Source: Porphyromonadaceae bacterium UBA7332
Lineage (GTDB): Bacteria; Bacteroidota; Bacteroidia; Bacteroidales; UBA7332
Length of the DNA stretch: 19,238 bases
Direction of reading: 5' to 3'
Assembly: GCA_002471225.1 (NCBI GenBank)
Contig: DKPO01000031.1
Location: 326,174 to 345,411 of the forward strand
Within the stretch, counting starts at the first letter, position 1. Every line of letters begins with the position of its first letter. Below are positions 1 to 6,443 of this stretch, piece by piece. A program made the position numbers and the translations under genes. Under the pieces are notes generated by a model that saw only the letters and a list, made by a program, of their open reading frames with translations, was not told the DNA's origin and searched no databases.

Positions 1-9
1 TCTTCAAAA

Positions 10-93
10 AGAAACGGTACATCGTAAAAAAGATACGGTATATCTCTGAAAAGAAACGGCGTATCTTTTTAGAGATACACCGTATAATTTTGA
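10..93. repeat. degenerate 21-bp tandem repeat, four units
   Basis: Four units start at 10, 31, 52 and 73, exactly 21 bp apart. Each begins AGAWAC followed by a GGTAYATC-like core, and the last unit has diverged most (AGATACACCG). Because unit 4 carries the core partly as its reverse complement, 33-47 can also pair with 71-85 as a near-perfect inverted repeat. Read on the minus strand the period gives a seven-residue repeat of the type RYTVSFL/RYAVSFQ. That frame runs only from 93 to 4, has a stop at 94-96 and has no ATG, so I treat this as a minisatellite rather than a gene. Confidence 0.75.
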
Positions 94-148
94 CTATGAC
101 GTGATTCTTTTTTCACTCTTACTACTAAAGGATTTTTTTTCGCGTTTT

Positions 149-336
149 ATCTGCAACATCTGCAACATCTTTCTGAAACCCTTTATGGATAGGAGGTTAC
201 CACTGTTGCAAATGGTTGCAAATGGTTGCAGATGGTTGCAGATCAACTTTGTGTGATACGTTTTATTCAAAGGATTAATATGCTTGTAATCAGTCGGTTA
301 ATGAGTGTTGTTTCTGGTGTTGCAGATGTTGCAAAT
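149..336. repeat. array of eight 9-bp GTTGCARAT motifs
   Basis: Copies on the plus strand are at 205-213, 215-223, 225-233 and 235-243 (10-bp period), and at 319-327 and 328-336 (9-bp period). Two copies on the minus strand lie at 149-157 and 158-166 (9-bp period). The outer pairs form an inverted repeat: the reverse complement of 149-166 matches 319-336 at 17 of 18 positions, and these arms flank the four-copy direct array. The mixed 9/10-bp spacing and absence of a long reading frame argue against coding. The array ends 16 bp from the 3' end of the HD-domain gene. It could be a protein-binding array or a mobile-element relic; its function is unknown. Confidence 0.75.
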
Positions 337-352
337 GAAATTCCTGTTTTAC

Positions 353-913
353 TTATAGAGCAGTATCCTCTTTAGATAAACACTTGCCTGTTATTTCTGC
401 CAAATACAAGAATTCTTGTTTTACGGCTGACGACTGTTCGTAATCAGGGATTATCTCCGATACTATTTTACGATGATCATCCGAAAGAGATTCGGGCATC
501 AGATGCAGAAATTCATAGGATAAGACTGCATTATCAATCTCAAAAATGACTTCTATTTCGTTTTTATTCAATGGAACTTTAAAGAAGAGACTCCAGATCA
601 TATCTTGCAATTGATTTTCGGCCTTAATGTACTCAGGGAGTTGCGACTTGATCGGACGAGGTATGTCTGATAAATACGCTTCGCTTGCATCATGAAGCAG
701 ACAACCTAATTGTACACGAGACGATAATCCACGTAATTGAGCTTCTTTGCAGCAACTTATTGAATGTTGGGCTACGGAGTAGAATATACGTGTATGACCG
801 TTTGCACGGCAAGTCATGGAGAGTGCATGTGCAATATCTTCCAGACAAATAAGTTCAGGAGATGGATTGAATGGATCGAAGTGACGACCTGTAAATGTTG
901 TGATGTAACTCAT
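353..913 (-). CDS. HD-domain phosphohydrolase
   Basis: This is a 186-residue soluble protein of the HD metal-dependent phosphohydrolase superfamily, close in type to the small bacterial YfbR/YfdR-like proteins that act on nucleotides or other phosphate esters. The substrate cannot be read from sequence. The N-terminal segment (FTGRHFDPFNPSPE, then LEDIAHALS) is typical of this subgroup. Metal-binding candidates are His50 in SVAQHS, His74-Asp75 in LLHDASEAYLSDIPRP and Asp127 in EIDNAVLSYE; His40 is also conserved in position. No signal peptide or membrane helix is visible. The length is normal for the family and the ATG start fits its usual N-terminus. A TATCTTTG box at 1008-1015 lies about 95 bp upstream, so it probably has its own promoter. 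The gene to its right is doubtful and the region to its left is repetitive, so context gives no further clue. Confidence 0.87.
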   Translation of the reverse strand: MSYITTFTGRHFDPFNPSPELICLEDIAHALSMTCRANGHTRIFYSVAQHSISCCKEAQLRGLSSRVQLGCLLHDASEAYLSDIPRPIKSQLPEYIKAENQLQDMIWSLFFKVPLNKNEIEVIFEIDNAVLSYEFLHLMPESLSDDHRKIVSEIIPDYEQSSAVKQEFLYLAEITGKCLSKEDTAL

Positions 914-972
914 CTTTAAATCAATTATTAAGTTTGTGTTATAATCAACTATTTACGGTAGCTTGTAGAAAC

Positions 973-990
973 GCCTGACCAATTACAGGC
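973..990 (-). promoter_or_regulatory. small hairpin in the HD gene 5' leader
   Basis: A 5-bp GC-rich stem (GCCTG/CAGGC) with an 8-nt loop falls between the predicted promoter at 1008-1015 and the ATG at 913. It sits near the 5' end of the predicted transcript. It may be an mRNA stabiliser or be meaningless; there is no T-tract to suggest termination. Confidence 0.3.
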
Positions 991-1007
991 ATATATAACT
1001 TTGTTAT

Positions 1008-1015
1008 CAAAGATA
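1008..1015 (-). promoter_or_regulatory. Bacteroidota -7 box for the HD-domain gene
   Basis: The minus strand reads TATCTTTG, an exact match to the Bacteroidota -7 consensus TAnnTTTG. It predicts a 5' leader of roughly 85-90 nt. I see no convincing -33 TTTG at the expected distance. Confidence 0.45.
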
Positions 1016-1018
1016 CAA

Positions 1019-1198
1019 TTAACCGGACGATAAATTTAATAATAAGGTATTTGATTTTTCGTCTTTAATACGGGATTTAATTCTTATACCGCATCGATCA
1101 AACGTACAGCACGGAGTTGAAGCGGCATAAACGATATTATCCGGATTAATTATTTCATGCCGTTCGATTGAGACAATTTGCATGTTGTCTTGGGTCAT
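1019..1198 (-). CDS. possible small hypothetical protein
   Basis: This is an open frame of 59 residues from the ATG at 1196-1198; a longer 64-residue version would need a TTG start at 1213. I do not recognise the product. It has no signal peptide or membrane helix, and carries three cysteines in STPCCTFDRCG at about residues 28-38, with a basic stretch (RIKSRIKDEK) after it. No Shine-Dalgarno or perfect -7 box precedes it, and the HD-gene promoter lies just beyond its stop codon. It occupies a gap between a terminator and that promoter, where a small gene is plausible, but chance cannot be excluded. Confidence 0.28.
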   Translation of the reverse strand: MTQDNMQIVSIERHEIINPDNIVYAASTPCCTFDRCGIRIKSRIKDEKSNTLLLNLSSG

Positions 1199-1300
1199 AA
1201 TCGATCGGATCAAATACTTCGTATAATTAATTGAATGTTTGTTTATTGCGAAACAGGCACAAAGTCTATCCCGGTATTAAACGATCCTTTACTTAAAAAG

Positions 1301-1350
1301 AAAAAAGTACCATTTCAGACCGTATAATATAGGTCAAAATGGTACTTTTT
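1301..1350 (-). terminator. rho-independent terminator after the M16 protease gene
   Basis: The arms 1301-1321 and 1332-1350 form a long A/T-flanked stem (core AAAAAGTACCATTT) with one bulge near a 10-nt loop. Read on the minus strand, the 3' arm ends in a T-rich run at about 1307-1291, about 80 bp past the stop codon of the protease gene. The other strand also has a T-tract (1346-1355), so it could work in both directions. Confidence 0.8.
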
Positions 1351-1430
1351 ATTTTAGTAGCTACAAACTGTAACTTTGGCTAACTTGATTTTTATATGTC
1401 AGACAGCTTACAGATATAGTTATAGAAAGG

Positions 1431-4244
1431 TTATTTTGTTCCTTTCATGATAATCTCAACTTTATTATTTTGGCTAAGAATTAATTTCGCAAATGCCTGG
1501 ATATCTGCAGGAGTCATTTTCTCAACAGCTGTTTTATATTCAGCAGGGAAATTCATTCCATATTCACGCATATCGCTGATAGCATTCATCCAATATCTGT
1601 TTTCACGTAGGTTCTCATCATTTTTCTTCAACATGAATTTTTGAACTTTGTCAAACATTTCTTTTTTAGGACCTTCGTTAATCATATCGTTTAATTCGCG
1701 ATAAACAATACCGACTAATTTTTCAGCTTGTTCAGGATTTGTATCGAATGCAACAAATAGCATAAATGTTTCATTTTTGCCAATTTTGCTCAGGCTACCC
1801 TGAACACCAACACCATAGGTACCACCTTCTTTTTCACGAATTTCTTCTGTGTAAACGATATCCATAATTTGATCAAGCATAGTCATTTTAACCATGTTGT
1901 CAATTGTGTATGGACAGTTTCCGCTGAAAATAGAATAAGCAGTAGCTTTGATATTTTCCATTTCCTGATCGAAATGTTTTTTTACTTCACCTTTCACAGG
2001 ATAAACTCCGCGATCGATGTAGCTCTCTTTGCGCTTAACTGTCGGTAGTGCACCAATATATTGAAGAATATAAGGTTTTACACTGTCAGGATTGATATTT
2101 CCTACGAATGTGAAATCAAAATTGTTCGGATCTTTAAAACGATCTTTATAGATTTCCATTACACGGTTGTAATCAATCTGGTGAAGCATTTCAGGTGTAA
2201 CGTTTACAGCACGTGGGTTATTTCCGTAAAGTGTTGTACGTAAAGTATCACCGAAAGCTTTATTCGGATCTTTTTCCTGAGCTTTAAGAGAAACATCCAT
2301 TCTTTGAATGAATGATTGGAAAGCATCCTGATCCATACGAGGTTCCATAAAAGCCAGGTATGTCAATTGCATCATTGTTTCAAAGTCCTTAGGAGAACAA
2401 GTTCCCGATACTGCTTCATTTCTTGCTGAAAGAGAAACCGAAACACCGGCACGTTTACCTGCTAATACTTTTTGCAAGTCTGTAGCAGAGAATTTACCCA
2501 TACCACCTAATCCGGCGATTTCATTGAAAAGAATGAAATCTTTGATGTCTTTGTTATCATAGATTGAATTACCACCTTTACTGCTGGCATTCATCAAAAT
2601 TTCATCTGCTTTGAAATCAGTAGGTTTAAATGTAATACGGATACCGTTTGAAAGGACCCATACTGTATTTCCTAATTTGTCAGTTTCAACTTTCTTAATC
2701 GAACCGGCTTTACCAATGTTTGTAACTAAAGGCTCATTGGAAATTTCTTCTTTGTAAGCTTCCAGTTCAGCTGTTTTAACAGCGTTGAAGGCACCGATAA
2801 TTTCTTCTTTCGAAGGATAAAGTAATCCGTCTTTTGCAGGACCGTCAATTGTAATTACAACATTTGAATCTGATTTAGCCCATTCAGCAAATAACATATT
2901 GATTTGCTCAAGAGGTAAATTAGGTACTACCTGATTGTAGAAATTGTATTCATATTCGATACCCGGAGTCGCTTCGTTTTCAGTGAAGTTTCTTACAAGT
3001 TCGCGAACGATAGAATTGTTTTTCTGTTTATCGCGGTCTTTATAATGACTTTCGATGTAAGACATAAAGTCTGCTTTTGCTCTTTCATATTCTGAAGGAG
3101 TAAAGCCATATCTTTTTGCTCTTTCGACTTCAGAAAGAACACCAGTCATAGCATTCAATGCATCACCTTCTTTTGCAACAGCAACAGCCATTAATGCATC
3201 TTTAGTAGGAGCAACGTAGAATTGACCATAACCAACCTGTGCACCAAGGAACGGAGCATTCGGTTTTTGTGTAATCTCTCCTAAACGAGCATTGATCATT
3301 GAAGAGATAATATTGTTTGCATATCCGTTGATCAGTTCAGCCGGAGTTTGTTTTAATGCTTCAGGAAAAGATTCTCTTTTAAGGAATACCTTAACAAGAG
3401 TTTGTTTTGCTTCTTTATCAGTCAAAACTGAAACGAGTGGTTCCTTATTGTCCGGCACTCCGTATTGTGGACGAGGAGTCGGATTAACAGGAGCAGGGAT
3501 ATCAGCAAAAATTTTCTTGATTTGAGCTTCTACATATTGAGGATTGATATCACCCACAATCAGGATAGCTTGCAAGTCCGGACGATACCATTTTTTATAA
3601 TAGTCACGCAAAACTTTATAAGGGAAGTTCTGAATGATATTGATATCTCCGATCGGTAATCTGTTTGCGTATTGTGATCCCGGGTATATTTCTTTTAGCT
3701 GTGCTTCAAGAATACGTTGTTGAGCAGAATTGCGGGTTCTCCACTCTTCTGTGATTACTCCACGCTCATTATCTATCTCAGCATCTTCTAATGCAATACC
3801 TGCAGACCAATCATGTAAAATAAGCAGACATGAGTCAATAATACCCTCACGAACCGTAGGTACGTTTGAGATATTATATACCGTTTCATCTAATGATGTA
3901 TAAGCATTCAGATTTTCGCCAAATTTCACACCGATTGTCTCCAGATAGTTAATCATTGCTTTACCCGGGAAATTGGTAGATCCGTTAAAAGCCATGTGCT
4001 CCAGGAAGTGAGCTAAACCAAGTTGGGTACTATCTTCAAGGATTGAACCTACTTTTTGAGCAATAAAGAATTCTGCTCTGTTTGCAGGTTCGGAGTTTTG
4101 GCGTATGTAATACGTCAACCCGTTATCAAGCTTGCCTTGAACCACTTTAGGGTCTAATGGCAACTTTGGAAGTTGTTGGGCATTTACGGAAGTAATTGCT
4201 ACGAACAAAACCAAAAACGAAAGTAAAGCTTGTCTCAGTTTCAT
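1431..4244 (-). CDS. secreted M16 family zinc metalloprotease
   Basis: This is a 937-residue protein with two M16 (pitrilysin/insulinase) lobes. An N-terminal signal peptide of about 22 residues (hydrophobic LLSFLVLFVAITS, then NAQ) predicts export to the periplasm or envelope. The zinc site is the inverted motif HFLEH at residues 79-83, with the third ligand Glu160 in ENERGVITEEW, exactly 76 residues later as in the family. The second, inactive lobe spans about residues 530-930 and contains the typical GGTYGVGVQGSLSK segment near residue 840. Length and layout match the Bacteroidota 'insulinase family' proteins related to PqqL. It probably degrades peptides inside its closed chamber; natural substrates are unknown. 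It stands alone: 124 bp separate it from the upstream lysO-type gene, with two -7-like boxes between, and a strong terminator follows. Confidence 0.93.
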   Translation of the reverse strand: MKLRQALLSFLVLFVAITSVNAQQLPKLPLDPKVVQGKLDNGLTYYIRQNSEPANRAEFFIAQKVGSILEDSTQLGLAHFLEHMAFNGSTNFPGKAMINYLETIGVKFGENLNAYTSLDETVYNISNVPTVREGIIDSCLLILHDWSAGIALEDAEIDNERGVITEEWRTRNSAQQRILEAQLKEIYPGSQYANRLPIGDINIIQNFPYKVLRDYYKKWYRPDLQAILIVGDINPQYVEAQIKKIFADIPAPVNPTPRPQYGVPDNKEPLVSVLTDKEAKQTLVKVFLKRESFPEALKQTPAELINGYANNIISSMINARLGEITQKPNAPFLGAQVGYGQFYVAPTKDALMAVAVAKEGDALNAMTGVLSEVERAKRYGFTPSEYERAKADFMSYIESHYKDRDKQKNNSIVRELVRNFTENEATPGIEYEYNFYNQVVPNLPLEQINMLFAEWAKSDSNVVITIDGPAKDGLLYPSKEEIIGAFNAVKTAELEAYKEEISNEPLVTNIGKAGSIKKVETDKLGNTVWVLSNGIRITFKPTDFKADEILMNASSKGGNSIYDNKDIKDFILFNEIAGLGGMGKFSATDLQKVLAGKRAGVSVSLSARNEAVSGTCSPKDFETMMQLTYLAFMEPRMDQDAFQSFIQRMDVSLKAQEKDPNKAFGDTLRTTLYGNNPRAVNVTPEMLHQIDYNRVMEIYKDRFKDPNNFDFTFVGNINPDSVKPYILQYIGALPTVKRKESYIDRGVYPVKGEVKKHFDQEMENIKATAYSIFSGNCPYTIDNMVKMTMLDQIMDIVYTEEIREKEGGTYGVGVQGSLSKIGKNETFMLFVAFDTNPEQAEKLVGIVYRELNDMINEGPKKEMFDKVQKFMLKKNDENLRENRYWMNAISDMREYGMNFPAEYKTAVEKMTPADIQAFAKLILSQNNKVEIIMKGTK

Positions 4245-4285
4245 ATTCAGTTGTTTATAAATTATATGAATGTTTCATTAGGATT

Positions 4286-4307
4286 CAAAAGTATACAATC
4301 AAAAGTA
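4286..4307 (-). promoter_or_regulatory. two -7-like boxes before the M16 gene
   Basis: The minus strand carries TACTTTTG twice, at 4300-4307 and 4286-4293, each an exact TAnnTTTG match. They are 14 bp apart as a short direct repeat. Either would give a 5' leader of about 35-50 nt before the ATG at 4244. Clear -33 elements were not found. Confidence 0.45.
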
Positions 4308-4368
4308 TGTAACTGATACAATTCTAATTATTTAACATGTTATTTAAGATATTTTTTTTGAAGGTGAT

Positions 4369-4965
4369 TTAAGAACAGAAAAGCGAAACTAAAAACGGAA
4401 CAGATAAATCTACCAGAAATCCATGCACAATTGCAATGATCAGAAAGTCTTTTCCTGAGTTCTTAATAATGATAGGCAGCGTCGTATCCATAGTTGTGGC
4501 ACCTCCTGCAGTGATGGGAGCAAGCTTACCGAAGAATCGTAAAAAAAGTGGAGCCATGAGTAATGCGCATATTTCACGCATGATGTTGGCCATCAGAGCT
4601 ATTGTGCCTAATTCTTCTCCCCGGAATTCGGTTATGAATATCGAAGATAATGAATAATAGCCAAATCCGCTGGCAACAGCCATACAGTCTGACGGACTCC
4701 ATTTCAGGAAGAAACTTATCAAGAAGGCTCCCAGTAATGATCCTATGATAGTAGCTGCAGGAACCAGTAAGATCTTCTTATTCTGATTCTTTAAGGATGA
4801 GATCAGTTTCTGATCAGATCCGATTGTTAAACCAACTGTGAACATCAGTCCTAATAAAATAATTTTAGTGAAATCATTTTCTGTGAAAACTTCATGTATC
4901 AGTCCGGCTTTTGCTAATATAACGCCAAGAACAAAGAATGATAGTATAATAAGGCTACCTTTCAT
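4369..4965 (-). CDS. LysO-type (DUF340) lysine exporter family membrane protein
   Basis: This 198-residue integral membrane protein resembles the C-terminal DUF340 part of the lysine exporter LysO (E. coli YbjE, about 300 residues). Hydrophobic segments lie at about residues 3-22, 33-47, 66-88, 94-112, 119-146 and 172-196. Family-like stretches are ASGFGYYSLSS, ANIMREICALL and GGATTMDTTLPII. It lacks the roughly 100-residue N-terminal part of the E. coli protein. In Bacteroidota that part is, as I recall, often a separate small gene next door, but here rodA lies 26 bp upstream and no such gene is visible. The tight spacing suggests it is read through from the mre-rodA operon. Lysine export is inferred from the family only. 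Confidence 0.75.
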   Translation of the reverse strand: MKGSLIILSFFVLGVILAKAGLIHEVFTENDFTKIILLGLMFTVGLTIGSDQKLISSLKNQNKKILLVPAATIIGSLLGAFLISFFLKWSPSDCMAVASGFGYYSLSSIFITEFRGEELGTIALMANIMREICALLMAPLFLRFFGKLAPITAGGATTMDTTLPIIIKNSGKDFLIIAIVHGFLVDLSVPFLVSLFCS

Positions 4966-4991
4966 GAATATGTGTGTTTTGTGGTTGCTGG

Positions 4992-6443
4992 TTAAAACTT
5001 CTCTAAACGGACAAGTTCTAAACGTAAAAAGATAAATAATAAAATTGAAAATGCCAGTAAGGATGAGCCTCCGTAACTAAAGAAAGGGAGGGGAATACCA
5101 ATTACAGGTACGAGTCCTAAAACCATTCCTACATTAATGACCAGATGGAAAAAGAAAATACTACCTACGCAATATCCGTATATCCTGACAAAGGATTGTT
5201 TTTGTTGTTCGGCCTTATAAAATATTCGGAGAATAAGAGCAACAAATAAAACTATTACGCCAACTCCTCCTGCAAAACCTTGTTCTTCTCCTACGGTGCA
5301 GAATATAAAGTCTGTATCTTGTTCGGGTACGTATTTAAGTTTTGTCTGAGTACCGTTGAGAAACCCTTTTCCCGTTAGTCCTCCAGATCCGATTGCGATC
5401 TTGGATTGATTCACATTATATCCGGCTCCGCGAGGGTCGTCTGCCAGTCCCAAAGAAACTTGTATCCGTATCTGCTGGTGCGGTTCCAATATATTGTCAA
5501 ATACGTATTCAACGGAATACATAAAGAATGTAAGCCCTATACCTAAGATCAATATGAACGGATATTCTCTGGATCTGATTTTCAAAGAGAGAAAGCCTAT
5601 GTATATGGTTGACAGGATTAATGCAGCCAAAGCAAACCACATGAAATTAACAGGTGTAAAAAACGTACTGATAAGATAGGGTATTGCCAATAGTACAGTC
5701 AGTCCGCCTAATATGTATCTGGCTGAAATTTCATCCTTTTTGTACCAATAGAGAAGAATAGCCTCTAATAGTACAATTAGCGTAAATACTAAGGTTTCGG
5801 CCATAGGAGTCACTCCTATAATCACTTCATTGAATTTCAGAGTAAAGACAAAAACAATGATACTGCATATTCCGGATATTAAAATCAGAGGGCTCATCCC
5901 TTCACGGAACAGCATAATCATTAAAGCACTGAAAACAAGTGCTGATCCTGTTTCTTTCTGAGCAAGTATAAGTACAAAAGGCAGGCCGATTAAAGCAGCT
6001 ACCTGAAGATAGTTTCGTGGTTTATAAAAATCAAACTGATAACTGCTCATTAATTTGGCTACAGCTAAGGAAGTTGCGAATTTAGCAAATTCCGCGGGCT
6101 GCAAACTGACTGGTCCCATAACGATCCAGGATCGGGACCCTTTTACGTCAGGAGCAACAAAGATGGTTACAATTAACAGTAGAATAATTCCTCCGTAAAT
6201 GAAGTATGCAAACTTCTCGTAGAATGAGCTATCGATGATCATGATAAACAATCCTGCCATCACAGATATACCGATCCACATTAATTGCTTTCCTGATCTT
6301 TCGGCAAAATCAAAAATACTCGCATTATCAAAATCATAGCTGGCTGCATAAATAGATACCCACCCACAAAAAATCATGAGCAGATAAAGCAGGATTGTAA
6401 TCCAATCAACGGATTGCCATATGTTAATTCGTCGTGATGCCAC
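4992..6443 (-). CDS. rodA: RodA, SEDS peptidoglycan glycosyltransferase
   Basis: This 483-residue polytopic membrane protein of the SEDS family polymerises glycan strands from lipid II during cell elongation, paired with PBP2. The signature GIPLPFFSYGGSSLL is at 449-463, and the putative catalytic Asp378 lies in PEQDTDFIF. It is about 110 residues longer than E. coli RodA. The extra length lies around 205-315, which has about four hydrophobic segments (214-233, 243-261, 266-286, 294-313), so additional helices are likely; I believe this is usual in Bacteroidota. The start is a GTG at 6441-6443. An in-frame stop lies a few codons upstream and no ATG precedes the first helix. The start overlaps the end of mrdA by 20 bp, which implies translational coupling with its partner. 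Confidence 0.95.
   Translation of the reverse strand: MASRRINIWQSVDWITILLYLLMIFCGWVSIYAASYDFDNASIFDFAERSGKQLMWIGISVMAGLFIMIIDSSFYEKFAYFIYGGIILLLIVTIFVAPDVKGSRSWIVMGPVSLQPAEFAKFATSLAVAKLMSSYQFDFYKPRNYLQVAALIGLPFVLILAQKETGSALVFSALMIMLFREGMSPLILISGICSIIVFVFTLKFNEVIIGVTPMAETLVFTLIVLLEAILLYWYKKDEISARYILGGLTVLLAIPYLISTFFTPVNFMWFALAALILSTIYIGFLSLKIRSREYPFILILGIGLTFFMYSVEYVFDNILEPHQQIRIQVSLGLADDPRGAGYNVNQSKIAIGSGGLTGKGFLNGTQTKLKYVPEQDTDFIFCTVGEEQGFAGGVGVIVLFVALILRIFYKAEQQKQSFVRIYGYCVGSIFFFHLVINVGMVLGLVPVIGIPLPFFSYGGSSLLAFSILLFIFLRLELVRLEKF

Noticed and set aside
4..93. Minus-strand frame encoding heptad repeats (RYTVSF type) ending in a stop at 4-6
   Set aside because: It is closed by a stop at 94-96 and has no start codon; the pattern comes from the 21-bp tandem repeat.
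149..336. Possible CRISPR array
   Set aside because: The repeats are only 9 bp, contiguous or 1 bp apart, with no spacers and no cas genes nearby.
1199..1213. TTG start adding five residues to the small ORF
   Set aside because: No ribosome-binding signal supports it, and an ATG follows at 1198.
4333..4342. 10-bp palindrome TAACATGTTA as an operator
   Set aside because: It is short, in AT-rich DNA and without a second copy or a regulator gene nearby.
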